Shown here piece by piece: positions 42,018 through 50,866 of a stretch of 64,000 bases of DNA. Source of the stretch: Phytopseudomonas flavescens (GTDB lineage Bacteria > Pseudomonadota > Gammaproteobacteria > Pseudomonadales > Pseudomonadaceae). A program made the position numbers and the translations under genes. The stretch covers positions 57,909 through 121,908 of the forward strand of contig NZ_FNDG01000020.1 in the NCBI RefSeq assembly GCF_900100535.1. The letters are read 5' to 3'. The first letter of the stretch is position 1, and each line of letters opens with the position of its first letter. The notes below the pieces were generated by a model that saw only the letters and a list, made by a program, of their open reading frames with translations, searched no databases and had not been told where the DNA came from.

Positions 42018-42114
42018 CACTGAATCCTCGAAAGCGGTTTATTGGAATAAGTGGTGCGCAGGCAGGTCGAGTCGAAGGTTTTATCGTTGATAAAGAAAAT
42101 TTCTTTTTGGGAAA

Positions 42115-42130
42115 AGCAATGAGTGTGCCA
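42115..42130 (-). promoter_or_regulatory. consensus sigma-54 promoter of amt copy 2
   Basis: On the minus strand TGGCAC-ACTCA-TTGCT is an exact match to the -24/-12 consensus. It lies between the chemoreceptor gene and amt copy 2 and drives the latter. Confidence 0.75.
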
Positions 42131-42198
42131 CCAGTAATCGCCATAACTGGGGCGATCGAGGGCGTTAGCCTCTTTTTCTGCACTTTTTCAGTTCGTTT

Positions 42199-43218
42199 TC
42201 ATGGCTTGTTGCCTGAAGTTGGTTCGCCCGAGCGCTCCGTCTGCAACATGCCCTGGATCTGCTGCACCGATTCCTGGGTGCGTCGCGCCAGATTGCGCAC
42301 CTCGTCGGCCACCACGGCGAAGCCGCGACCCTGATCGCCGGCCCGTGCCGCTTCGATGGCGGCGTTGAGGGCCAGCAGGTTGGTCTGCTCGGCAATGCTG
42401 CGAATCCCCCCGGCGACCTGGGCGATCTGCGTGTAGGTGTCCTGGATGTTGGCCTGTTCGCGCTGGTGCAGCGTGGCGGCGGTCTTCTCGTCGCTGATCT
42501 CGCGCACGGCGCCGGTGACATACAGCAGGCGGCCCTGGGCGTCGCGCAGGCAGCGGCCGCGTTCGCGAAACCACAGCTCGCCACGGGTCTTGTGGCGCAT
42601 GCGGTATTCGACGGCGTAGAAGCCATCACCGCCGGTGTCGACCATCGAGGCATTGAAGGCCTGCATGACCTGTTTCAGGTCATCGGCGTTGACCACCTTG
42701 AAATAGCTGTCCCAGCCATCGGGAAATTCCTGGGTGCTGTAGCCGATCAGCTCGCGGAACTGCTCTGACCAGCGAATCAGGTTCTGCGCATGGTCGGGGT
42801 CGCCACCCACCACGTTCATCGCCCAGCTGCCTTCGGTCAGGGTGCGTTTGGTCAGTTCCCAGACCTGGCGTTCTTCGTCCCAATGGGCGCGCTCGGCTTC
42901 CAGCTCGTGCAGGCGCCGCTGGCTGTGGTCACAGGCGTGGAGGAGTTCGCCGATCTGCGCCCGGGCCTCGGCGAGGTCTTCGCGGAGTGCGGCGTACTCC
43001 TCTGCACTGCAGGGCGGCGGCGCCTGGCACTCGGCCTGCTGGCGAATGCGCTGCAATTCGTCCCAGTCGCGCTGCAGCCGCTGCAGGCTGCTGAACAGCC
43101 GGGCGTCGCGCTGCAGATGAGGCTGTGCGGCAGCCACGCTGGGCTGGCCGTCGAACAGGCGGTTGAGCCACTGGCTGAGTTCATCGGCCAGGCTTCGGGA
43201 TGCATTGCTGAACCACAT
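42199..43218 (-). CDS. soluble PAS-containing methyl-accepting chemotaxis protein
   Basis: This 339-residue protein has no membrane segment. A long N-terminal coiled-coil region (about 20-110) is followed by a PAS domain (about 130-250, with RWSEQFRELIGYSTQEFPDGWDSYF and EYRMRHKTRGELWFRERGR). A very short chemoreceptor signalling tip follows: EQTNLLALNAAIEAARAGDQGRGFAVVADEVRNLARRTQES. ATG 43218 has GGAGG upstream; longer open frame beyond it is spurious. It lies 62 bp after tdm in the tmm-tdm operon, so it probably links methylamine metabolism or redox state to swimming. The ligand of the PAS domain is unknown. Confidence 0.86.
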   Translation of the reverse strand: MWFSNASRSLADELSQWLNRLFDGQPSVAAAQPHLQRDARLFSSLQRLQRDWDELQRIRQQAECQAPPPCSAEEYAALREDLAEARAQIGELLHACDHSQRRLHELEAERAHWDEERQVWELTKRTLTEGSWAMNVVGGDPDHAQNLIRWSEQFRELIGYSTQEFPDGWDSYFKVVNADDLKQVMQAFNASMVDTGGDGFYAVEYRMRHKTRGELWFRERGRCLRDAQGRLLYVTGAVREISDEKTAATLHQREQANIQDTYTQIAQVAGGIRSIAEQTNLLALNAAIEAARAGDQGRGFAVVADEVRNLARRTQESVQQIQGMLQTERSGEPTSGNKP

Positions 43219-43280
43219 GGGCCACCTCCGTGAGATCGAATGGCCATCACCAAGCAATTCTCTTTCCACAAGCGATTCGG

Positions 43281-45626
43281 TTATGCCCGCACCCTGATCT
43301 TGCCCGGGTCGTAGGCGACGGTGCTGGCGCTGACCTGGGCGCGAATGCGCTTCTGCTGGCCATCGAGCTTGCCTATCTCGACGACGGTACCCGGCGCGCA
43401 GTAGCCGACATCCAGGCGACACAGGGCGATGTTGCGGCCCAGCAGTGGTGAGCGCGTGGCACTGGTGGCCACGCCGACACGGGCCCGGCCGCTGTATACG
43501 CCGTCGCCGTGGGCCGCGGTTTCGTTGCCTTCCAGCTGCAGGCCGACCAGCTTGTGGCGGGGTGCTGCGCTGCGCCTTGCCAGCGCATCGCGGCCGATGA
43601 AATCCGCCGCCTTGCTCTTGAGTGGCACACAGAAGCCAATGCCGGCCTCGAACGGATCGGTCTGGTCGTCGAATTCGTAGCCGGCGAAGATCAGCCCGGC
43701 TTCGATACGCAGCATGTCCAGCGCTTCGAGACCGAGCGGTACCAGGCCCAGGGGTTCGCCGAGCTGCCACAGGCGTTGCCACACCTGCAGCGCATCGTGG
43801 GGATGACACCAGATTTCGTAGCCCAGCTCGCCGGTATAGCCGGTGCGCGACACCATCACGGGCGGGCCGTTGTAGTCATCCAGGCGGCCGACCAGAAAGC
43901 GGAACCAGCCCAGCTTCTCCAGACTTGGCTGGGTGCCGGGCGTCCAGATCATCTGCGCGAGCAGTTGGCGGCTCAGCGGGCCCTGCACGGCGACGTTGTG
44001 GATCTGCTCGGAGGCGCTCTTTATCCACACCTTCATGCCCCGTTTCGCAGCCTGTTCACGCAGCCAGATGCCAGCGTAGTCCTCGCCACCGATCCAGCGA
44101 AACGCATCGGCGCCGAGGCGCAGCAGGGTGCCGTCGTCGAGCATGCCGCCGTGCTCGAAGCACATCGCCGAATACACCACCTGACCGACCGCCAGCTTGC
44201 GCACGTCGCGGGTCAGGCAGTGGTCGAGCAGCGCTTCGGCGTCGGGCCCGAGCACCTCGAATTTGCGTAGCGCGGAAAGGTCCATCACCGCAACGCGTTC
44301 GCGGCAGCCGTGGTATTCCGAGAGGGTGCCGTAGCCATCGAAGCGGGTCGGTGTCCAGAAGCCCCGGTAGTCGACGAACTGCCGGGTGAGGGCCGAGATG
44401 CCGGCGTGAAAGCCGCTTTCGCGGGTCAGCACCGGCTCGGCATCTGCTGTTTTTCGAGTGGCCATGGCGAGGCTGAAACGCTCCTTCTCGGAATACACGC
44501 GGATATGGATATCGGTGGGCTGCCAGCCATTGGCGGGGTCGATGTCGTCCGGGCAGGAACTGCTGGCGCAGACCAGATCGGTCAGCGCCTTGAGCAGCAC
44601 GTAATCGCCAGGGCGCGACCAGGGTTCGTCCAGCGTCAGGTGCTGGTGCGCGTCGATGGCGGTGTTGTAGAAGAAATTGATCGCCGGCCAGCCGGCGCGC
44701 GGGTCTACGCCGTGAGCGGCCATGGCGCGGCTGATGTTGTCGCTGCAGTTGGCGTGGCCGAAGTAGCCGTGCGCCTCGTAGTAGCGCGCCGCACAGGCCA
44801 GGGCGAAGGTATCGTGGCGGCCGACGGTATCGCGCACCACCTCCAGCATGGGTTGCATGTCACGGTCGTAGAAGCGGCTGAACAGGCCCGGCCCCGGGTA
44901 GGCGTTGCCGTTCAGGGTACGGGTGACGGTGGGGTCGAGGTCGATCTCGCGCCCGGTATCCAGGCCGGCGCGGTCGAAGGCGACGAAATCCGAACACTGG
45001 CGCCCGGCAACGTCGATCACCTGGACGAACTGCCCGGCTGCGACGAGGTAGTCGCGTGCGCTGCCGGGGTGGATGGTGAATTCGTCGATCACCTCGCCCA
45101 GCGGCGCGGGAAGTGGCGGCACCCAGAGCCTGCGCGGGTTGGCGCGATGCAGCAGCACGCGGAGTTCACTGGCGCGCTGCTGGCTGTGTACTGCGCTACG
45201 CCCGCCAGGGGCGGCGACGATCACGCACAGCGCAGCGTTGGCCAGCAATTCGCGGCTGAAGCCTGCGGGTGTGGCGGCGGGCCACAGCCGGGCGGCGGCC
45301 GGCAGGCGGCGACAGTCCACACCACGACGAGTGAGCCCGTTGCTGACGTGAATCGACTCGCGGCTGCCATCGTGCAGCAGGTGGGCGATGGCATCGGCAC
45401 CAGCGCTGGCTTGCAGGCCCAGTGCCGCCAGCGCTTGGCGGCCATCCTCGGTGAAGGCCAGCAGTTCGGCAGGCTGGTCGCCCTCGAGGTCGATCACCTC
45501 CAGGCGATCCCCCGGCTCCAGGGTGAACACCGTCAGCCCGCCAGGAGCCACGCGGTGGCGTTCCAGGTCTGCGGCGCGGGCGAACAGCGCCGGCTCCAGT
45601 GGGCGGCTTGTCACAGGCAGGTTCAT
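43281..45626 (-). CDS. tdm: trimethylamine N-oxide demethylase (Tdm): DUF1989 + GcvT-like folate domain
   Basis: This 781-residue protein has a DUF1989-type N-terminal part, apparently with two related segments (about residues 25-150 and 180-375), and a C-terminal aminomethyltransferase (GcvT-like) domain from about 400. Cys278, Cys294 and Cys358 have spacings of 16 and 64, which agree with the three zinc cysteines I recall for the Methylocella Tdm. Tdm splits TMAO to dimethylamine and formaldehyde, the C-terminal domain passing the C1 unit to folate. It lies nine bases after tmm in one operon. Confidence is high because both the domain pair and the neighbour fit. Confidence 0.88.
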   Translation of the reverse strand: MNLPVTSRPLEPALFARAADLERHRVAPGGLTVFTLEPGDRLEVIDLEGDQPAELLAFTEDGRQALAALGLQASAGADAIAHLLHDGSRESIHVSNGLTRRGVDCRRLPAAARLWPAATPAGFSRELLANAALCVIVAAPGGRSAVHSQQRASELRVLLHRANPRRLWVPPLPAPLGEVIDEFTIHPGSARDYLVAAGQFVQVIDVAGRQCSDFVAFDRAGLDTGREIDLDPTVTRTLNGNAYPGPGLFSRFYDRDMQPMLEVVRDTVGRHDTFALACAARYYEAHGYFGHANCSDNISRAMAAHGVDPRAGWPAINFFYNTAIDAHQHLTLDEPWSRPGDYVLLKALTDLVCASSSCPDDIDPANGWQPTDIHIRVYSEKERFSLAMATRKTADAEPVLTRESGFHAGISALTRQFVDYRGFWTPTRFDGYGTLSEYHGCRERVAVMDLSALRKFEVLGPDAEALLDHCLTRDVRKLAVGQVVYSAMCFEHGGMLDDGTLLRLGADAFRWIGGEDYAGIWLREQAAKRGMKVWIKSASEQIHNVAVQGPLSRQLLAQMIWTPGTQPSLEKLGWFRFLVGRLDDYNGPPVMVSRTGYTGELGYEIWCHPHDALQVWQRLWQLGEPLGLVPLGLEALDMLRIEAGLIFAGYEFDDQTDPFEAGIGFCVPLKSKAADFIGRDALARRSAAPRHKLVGLQLEGNETAAHGDGVYSGRARVGVATSATRSPLLGRNIALCRLDVGYCAPGTVVEIGKLDGQQKRIRAQVSASTVAYDPGKIRVRA

Positions 45627-45635
45627 GGCAGCGCC

Positions 45636-47006
45636 TCAGCTGGCGGACTTCAGGCGGTCGGTGGGTGCGTCGGCCAGGTAGGCACTCAGCGAATCATCCA
45701 GGGCCTCCAGCCAGGGGGTGTGATGCGGCGTGGCCAGGGTGCCGGTGATCAGTGAGCGATAGCACTTGTCGCGGTAGCCCATGATGTTGTCGTACTTGTC
45801 TTTCTTCCACTGCAGGAAGGTGGCGTTGACCTCGGCGATGTCGAAGCTCGGGTAGTCGGTTGCGGCGATCAACTGGCGGATGTATTCGCCCTGGAATTCG
45901 AACATCTGCTGGGCGCCTTCCAGCGTCTCCTCTTCCTGGCGCCAGGCCAGGTTTTCAGCGTGCATGCCCGCAGCGGCGGGCAGGGCGATGCGCCCGAGAA
46001 TCACGTCGCGGGCGTACCAGGCCTGGGCGTCGAACATGTTGAAGCTGTACCACTGATCCTGCATGCCGAGGTAGATAAGCCGCGGGTTCTGCTCCCAGAA
46101 AACACCCTTGTAGAGGTTCAGCGGCCACAGGCGATTGCCTGTTTTCAGGCGCAGCGCTTCCGGCAGAAAGGGGAAGTGGTGCTTATAGCCGGTGCACAGG
46201 ATGATGGCGTCGATGTGCTTGCAACTGCCGTCTGCGAAGAACGCGGTGCTGCCCTGCACGTGGCTGAGCAGTGGGCGCTCCTCCCAGTTGGCCGGCCATT
46301 TGTAGCCCATCGGCGCGCTGCGGTAGCAACTGGTGATGGAACGGGCACCGTACTTGTAGCACTGCGAGCCGATGTCTTCGGCCGAATAGCTGGCGCCGAC
46401 GACGAGCACGTCTTTGCCCTTGAATTCCAGGGCGTCGCGAAAGTCGTGGGCGTGCAACACGCGTCCGGCGAAGCGCTCGAAACCGGGAAAGTCAGGCACG
46501 TTGGGTGTGGAAAAGTGGCCGCTGGCGACCACCACGTAGTCGAAGGTTTCGCTGTAGGTGCGGTCGTTGGCATGGTCGTGGGCGGTGACGGTGAACAGCC
46601 CCTTGGTGGCGTCGTATTCGACGTTGCGCACGGCGGTTTCGAAGCGGATGTAGGGGCGCACGCCAGCCTTTTCCACGCGGCCCTTGATGTAGTCCCACAG
46701 CACTTCTCGCGGCGGGTAGGAGCCCATGGGCCGGCCGAAATGCTCGTCGAAGCTGTAGTCGGCGAACTCCAGGCACTCCTTCGGCCCGTTCGACCACAGG
46801 TAGCGGTACATGCTGCCGTGCACCGGCTCGCCGTGCTCGTCCAGGCCGGTGCGCCAGGTGTAGTTCCACATGCCGCCCCAGTCGGTCTGCTTCTCGAAGC
46901 ACACCAGGTCGGGAATCTCCGCCTCGGCGGCCTGGGCTGACTGGAAAGCACGCAACTGGGCCAGGCCGCAGGGCCCGGCGCCGATGATGGCGACACGTTG
47001 GTTCAT
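45636..47006 (-). CDS. tmm: trimethylamine monooxygenase (FMO family)
   Basis: This 456-residue flavin monooxygenase has the FAD motif GAGPCG (residues 9-14), the FMO fingerprint FAGRVLHAHDF (179-189) and the NADPH motif GASYSAEDIG (204-213). WNYTWRTGLDEHGEPVHGSMYRYLW and the C-terminal WKKDKYDNIMGYRDKCYRS region are characteristic of bacterial Tmm. It oxidises trimethylamine to TMAO with NADPH and oxygen and may also oxidise other methylated amines or sulfides. It heads the tmm-tdm-chemoreceptor operon. Confidence 0.92.
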   Translation of the reverse strand: MNQRVAIIGAGPCGLAQLRAFQSAQAAEAEIPDLVCFEKQTDWGGMWNYTWRTGLDEHGEPVHGSMYRYLWSNGPKECLEFADYSFDEHFGRPMGSYPPREVLWDYIKGRVEKAGVRPYIRFETAVRNVEYDATKGLFTVTAHDHANDRTYSETFDYVVVASGHFSTPNVPDFPGFERFAGRVLHAHDFRDALEFKGKDVLVVGASYSAEDIGSQCYKYGARSITSCYRSAPMGYKWPANWEERPLLSHVQGSTAFFADGSCKHIDAIILCTGYKHHFPFLPEALRLKTGNRLWPLNLYKGVFWEQNPRLIYLGMQDQWYSFNMFDAQAWYARDVILGRIALPAAAGMHAENLAWRQEEETLEGAQQMFEFQGEYIRQLIAATDYPSFDIAEVNATFLQWKKDKYDNIMGYRDKCYRSLITGTLATPHHTPWLEALDDSLSAYLADAPTDRLKSAS

Positions 47007-47065
47007 GTTCGGTTCTCCGGTTGGCGAGGCGGTTAACCTGCGGTGTGGTGGTTATAGGGGCTATC

Positions 47066-47164
47066 CGTAGGGTGGACGACGCTTCACCTACGCGGCCCGA
47101 CCCGTCCACCGCCCCCACCCTCGCAATCGCAATGGTGGACAAAAAGAGCGTTGTCCACCCTACG
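47066..47164. repeat. intergenic inverted repeat, GTAGGGTGGA family, copy 4
   Basis: A 99-bp element begins CGTAGGGTGGACGACGC and ends GCGTTGTCCACCCTACG. It sits exactly between the tmm operon and the dmm-type operon, separating two same-strand transcription units. The remaining bases of this 220-bp gap must hold the tmm promoter, which I could not pinpoint. Confidence 0.85.
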
Positions 47165-47226
47165 ACTCCTCATGGTTAGATGGCCGTGGAGCGTTCCGAG
47201 CGGTGTTCCCAAGCTTGCAGCTGCAA

Positions 47227-48357
47227 TCAGCCTTTCGCCGTGCGTTTCTTCTTCTCGGGATCGTCGAAGGGTAGGGTGTGGGCGATGGCGCTTACCTGCA
47301 GGCTGCCGCGTACCTGCAGCGGCACGCCCTGCTCGGCGATCCCCGGTTCGACCCGGGCGATGGCCATGGAGCGTCCGCTCAGGCGCGAGTACATGGCGCA
47401 GGTGATCAGGCCGACCTGACGTCCTTCGTGCCAGAGGCTGTCGCCACCCTCGGCGGCTTGATCGCCATCGAGCAGCACACCGAAGATCCTGAAGCGTTCC
47501 CGGCCCTGGCGCCGGTAGTGCTCGGCGGCACCCCGGAAGTCGCGCTTGCCGGGCGACACGGTGAAGTCCAGGCCCAGTTCCCACAGCGTGTCGCCAGCCT
47601 TCTGGTCGGCGAAGGGGTACATCTGCGAGTTGTCGTAGGGGAAGAACAGCAGGTAGCTCTCCACGCGCAGCCAGTCCAGGGCGGTGAAGGCGCAGGGGAT
47701 GATGCCGTGGCCCTGGCCCTGTTCCAGGATGCCGTCCCAGATCAGCGGCGCATCGGCGGCCTTGCAGAAGATCTCGTAGCCGCGCTCGCCGGTGTAGCCG
47801 GTGCGCGAGATCATCACCGGGCGGTCGAACAGCCGGGTCTGCAGGTGATGGAAGTAGGGCAGCTCGCGGATGCCGGGTACGTGCTCGGCGAGAAAGTCCA
47901 CGGCTGCCGGGCCTTGCAGGGAAAGGTCGTGGAGGTCGTCGTCGAACAGTACCGCGACCTGACGACCCTGTGCCGAGCGGACCAGCATCTCGTAGCCGGT
48001 GCCGGCGCCGTGCACCACCATGAAGGCGTTGGGGCCGGTGCGATAGACGATACAGTCGTCGATGAAGGTGCCGTCCTCGTCGAGCAGGCAGGCGTACACC
48101 GACTTGCCGGGATAGAGCTTGGCCATGTCGCGGGTGGTGGCGTAGTCGAGCAGGCTTTCGGCGTGGGGGCCGACGTAGTGCACCTTCTTCAGGCCCGAGA
48201 CGTCCATCAGCCCGGCGCGGGTGCGGATAGCCTCATGATGGTCGGCCAGATCGCTGGCATAGGTCCAGGCGGTGCCCATGCCGTTCCAGTCTTCCAGGTT
48301 CGAACCAAGCGCCAGGTGGCGTTCGCGCAGGGCGCTGATGCGCCATGAGTTGGCCAT
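47227..48357 (-). CDS. GcvT-like tetrahydrofolate-binding subunit of the dimethylamine N-demethylase
   Basis: This 376-residue aminomethyltransferase-fold protein has RAGLMDVSGLKKVHYVGPHAESLLDYA, ISRTGYTGERGYEIFCKA (the folate-binding region of GcvT), LDWLRVESYLLFF and a C-terminal barrel. GAGGA precedes ATG 48357. It is the last of four genes of the dimethylamine-oxidising set and most likely traps formaldehyde as methylene-THF, as the folate subunit of the heme-dependent N-demethylase complexes. In marine clusters a similar gene is part of dmmDABC, but I do not assign a letter. Confidence 0.82.
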   Translation of the reverse strand: MANSWRISALRERHLALGSNLEDWNGMGTAWTYASDLADHHEAIRTRAGLMDVSGLKKVHYVGPHAESLLDYATTRDMAKLYPGKSVYACLLDEDGTFIDDCIVYRTGPNAFMVVHGAGTGYEMLVRSAQGRQVAVLFDDDLHDLSLQGPAAVDFLAEHVPGIRELPYFHHLQTRLFDRPVMISRTGYTGERGYEIFCKAADAPLIWDGILEQGQGHGIIPCAFTALDWLRVESYLLFFPYDNSQMYPFADQKAGDTLWELGLDFTVSPGKRDFRGAAEHYRRQGRERFRIFGVLLDGDQAAEGGDSLWHEGRQVGLITCAMYSRLSGRSMAIARVEPGIAEQGVPLQVRGSLQVSAIAHTLPFDDPEKKKRTAKG

Positions 48358-48383
48358 GGGAGAATCCTCGTGTAGTGATCGGG

Positions 48384-49400
48384 TCAGGCTTCGGAATCGA
48401 ACTGGCGCAGCCAGTCCACCAGGGTCTGGCGGTAGCGGGTCATGCCCTTGTAGTCGGCGATGGCATCCGGCAGGTCGCGCAGCACGCGGTGCAGGCGGCG
48501 CGCCCAGGCCGGGTTGCTGACCAGTTCTTGCATGCTGATCAGGTAGGTGCGGATGCTGAACAGCACGGCGTTGGAGCGCGGCAGGCGGGCCATCAGCTGC
48601 AGCTCCACGCGCAGGTGCACCAGGCGGCCGACGTTGTCCGGGGTGACCGAGCCGCGGTCGCTGCCCCATTCGTGAAAGGTCTCCGGCGAGGTGTCCAGGC
48701 GTGGGTTGATGGTCAGCGTCCAGTTCAGTCTGCGCACCGGGTGGCCGACCTGAATGTTCAGCAGAAACTTCAGGGCGCGTTCGAAGATGCCCATCTGGTT
48801 GGCCATCGGTACGGGCGAGTGCCACTGTTTGAAGCTCATTCCGGCGTCAAAGCGTAGCGACCAGTCGGCCGGGCAGGTGACCATGCCGGCGTCCATGAAC
48901 AGGTCGCCGTCACGCTGGTCGAGCACCGCGAAATCGCCCTGCATCTGCCGGGTGATGTATTCCAGCGGCTCGCACGGCAGGCTGTCGGCCGCGCCGAAGG
49001 TGAAGGGCTGATCGATGCCCATGGCCAGGTTGCGCCAGCGCCAGGCGGGGCCGTTGCGTTCAAGCTGGAAGTGCTGCGGGTAGTCAGCGGCCAGCTGCTG
49101 CATCAGCATTTCCAGCAGATCCCAGGCGGCCTGGGCCATGTGCGGCATCACCAGGCAGCGCTCGGGGTCACGCTCCAGCACGCGGGCGCGCTCGGCCATC
49201 TCCGACAGGTAATGTTCGTCCACATCGAAGCAGTGCTCGAACACCGAGCCCGGATCGCGCGACACCGCTGGCTCGATGTTCACCGAGTACATGTAGGCGT
49301 CTTCCGGGAACGGAAACGGGAACCGGGCGATGGCGGCCGGGCTGTTGCGGAAGCTGAAGTCGTCCCGGTAGGTCTCTGCCGGTTTGAAGATCAGGGTCAT
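48384..49400 (-). CDS. heme-dependent oxidative N-demethylase alpha-type subunit (PF11927/DUF3445)
   Basis: This 338-residue protein has the features of the family: NSPAAIARFPFPFPEDAYMYSVNIEPAV at the N-terminus, FTFGAADSLPCEPLEYITRQMQGDFAVLDQ in the middle and NPRLDTSPETFHEWGSDRG toward the end. In the Pseudomonas mendocina enzyme this subunit has a PAS-like fold that holds heme and oxidises dimethylamine to methylamine and formaldehyde. It lies 15 bp after the reductase gene and 26 bp before the GcvT-like gene. Confidence 0.85.
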   Translation of the reverse strand: MTLIFKPAETYRDDFSFRNSPAAIARFPFPFPEDAYMYSVNIEPAVSRDPGSVFEHCFDVDEHYLSEMAERARVLERDPERCLVMPHMAQAAWDLLEMLMQQLAADYPQHFQLERNGPAWRWRNLAMGIDQPFTFGAADSLPCEPLEYITRQMQGDFAVLDQRDGDLFMDAGMVTCPADWSLRFDAGMSFKQWHSPVPMANQMGIFERALKFLLNIQVGHPVRRLNWTLTINPRLDTSPETFHEWGSDRGSVTPDNVGRLVHLRVELQLMARLPRSNAVLFSIRTYLISMQELVSNPAWARRLHRVLRDLPDAIADYKGMTRYRQTLVDWLRQFDSEA

Positions 49401-49415
49401 GGCATGTCTCCGGTA

Positions 49416-50342
49416 TCAGATATCCAGCAGGATCGGGCTGCCGCAGCCACGCGAGACGCAGGGCATCAGGCTGGTGGCGCGCTCGGCGGCGGCGAGAAAC
49501 AGGTCGCGGTGCTCCACGTCGCCTTTCAGGTAGGGCGTCTGGCACTGGCCGCAGACCCCGCCGCGGCACAGGTTGGGCAGCTCCACACCCGCATCCTCCA
49601 AGGCTTCGAGCAGGCTTTGCTCGGCGCCGACAGCCACCTGACGGCCACTGCGCGCCAGTTCCACGATGAAGGGCACACCCGGCTCCGGCGCGGCGAATGC
49701 CTCCCAGTGCACCCGCGCCGCTGGCCAGCCGAGGGCCAGGCTCTGTTCGCGCAGGGCATCGAGCAGTGATTGCGGGCCGCAGGCGTAGACGTGAGTGCCG
49801 AGCGGGCGATGGCTCAGCAACTGGCCCAGGTCGAGACGTCGGCTGCTGCTTTCGTAAACGTGCAGGCGCTTGCCCAGCCGCTCGCGCAGGGTCTCGACGT
49901 AGGCGTCGTTGACCCCGGTGCGGTAGGCGTAATGCAGTTCGAAAGCGTCGCCGCGGCGCAGCAGTTCGGTGCTGTAGGCAAGGAACGGGGTGATGCCGAT
50001 GCCGGCGGCGATCAGCACGTGCAGGCGCGCCGTGCTGTGTAGCGCAAAGAGGTTGGCCGGCGGCGAGATCCGCAACCGATCGCCGGTCTGCAACTGTTCA
50101 TGCACGTAGCGCGAGCCGCCCCGTGATTGTGCCTGCTGGCGCACGGCGATCCGGTAGTGGCTGGTGTCGCTCGGGTCGCTGAGCAGCGAGTAGGCGTTGC
50201 GCTTGCCGTTCGGCAGGTGCAGCTGCACGTGGCTGCCAGCGGAAAAGGCCGGCAGCGTGCCGTTCACGGGTTCGAGCGACAGTTCGCGGATCACCGGGGT
50301 GATCATCCGGGTCTCGCCGACCCGCACCTCGAAGGCAGTCAT
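49416..50342 (-). CDS. PDR/VanB-type flavin and 2Fe-2S reductase subunit of dimethylamine demethylase
   Basis: This 308-residue reductase has an N-terminal flavin domain (KRNAYSLLSDPSD, the RxYSL FMN site) and a nucleotide domain (AAGIGITPFLAYSTELLRRGD, YACGPQSLLDAL). The C-terminal plant-type ferredoxin domain carries CRGGVCGQC plus CVSRGC for the 2Fe-2S cluster. It moves electrons from NADPH to the heme subunit. The ATG at 50342 overlaps the DmmA-family stop; a longer frame upstream is spurious. Confidence 0.87.
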   Translation of the reverse strand: MTAFEVRVGETRMITPVIRELSLEPVNGTLPAFSAGSHVQLHLPNGKRNAYSLLSDPSDTSHYRIAVRQQAQSRGGSRYVHEQLQTGDRLRISPPANLFALHSTARLHVLIAAGIGITPFLAYSTELLRRGDAFELHYAYRTGVNDAYVETLRERLGKRLHVYESSSRRLDLGQLLSHRPLGTHVYACGPQSLLDALREQSLALGWPAARVHWEAFAAPEPGVPFIVELARSGRQVAVGAEQSLLEALEDAGVELPNLCRGGVCGQCQTPYLKGDVEHRDLFLAAAERATSLMPCVSRGCGSPILLDI

Positions 50343-50866
50343 GGGCGGGCCTGCGCATAGGGCTGGTCGGCATCCGCGCAGACGCCGAGGTAGGCGCCCA
50401 GGCGCTCGGAGAAATGCTGGCGCACTTCCAGCAGCACAGCGCAGTGGCTGCAGGCTTGCAGAGCCGCGGATGTACCCACCTGCAGGCTGGCGCAATGCAC
50501 GCAGAACAGCATGCGGCGGCCGCTTTCGCTGCAGTGCAGGGTGATCTCTTCGGCCAGCAGGCCGGCTGCTCGTGCCACCCCGCGCAGCGACCAAATAAAG
50601 GCTTCGTCGCCATGCAGCTCGAGGTGCACCCCGACCCTGGCTTCGCTCAACAGCGTGCCCAGCGCTTCACCCAGCGCGGCTTCGTCGGCGTACTGCGGCA
50701 GGGCCAGGTGGCAGAGTTCGCTGGCGTCGATACGGGCCAGCCATTGCGCCTGTCGTTGCTGACCGGCGTCCTGGGTGACCAGAAGCCGAAGGTTCACTCG
50801 CTGGGCAGGGTCGCCGCCGGGGTATCGCGGCACGCTGAAGGGATGCAGCTCGGCTGTGCGGGTCAT
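50339..50866 (-). CDS. dmmA: DmmA-family dimethylamine monooxygenase subunit
   Basis: This 175-residue protein has a C-terminal domain with two cysteine pairs, FCVHC and ACSHC, followed by HFSERLGAYLGVCADADQPY. That matches the C-terminal block I recall for the DmmA family. The two CxxC pairs would bind zinc or iron. It heads the four-gene set: DmmA-family protein, reductase, heme protein, GcvT. The N-terminal half has no recognisable motif. Start ATG 50866 faces the HTH-PAS regulator across 205 bp. Confidence 0.8.
   Translation of the reverse strand: MTRTAELHPFSVPRYPGGDPAQRVNLRLLVTQDAGQQRQAQWLARIDASELCHLALPQYADEAALGEALGTLLSEARVGVHLELHGDEAFIWSLRGVARAAGLLAEEITLHCSESGRRMLFCVHCASLQVGTSAALQACSHCAVLLEVRQHFSERLGAYLGVCADADQPYAQARP

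Noticed and set aside
43219..43809. Long N-terminal extension of the chemoreceptor into tdm
   Set aside because: The extension is a shadow of tdm without domain character, while ATG 43218 has a good ribosome site.
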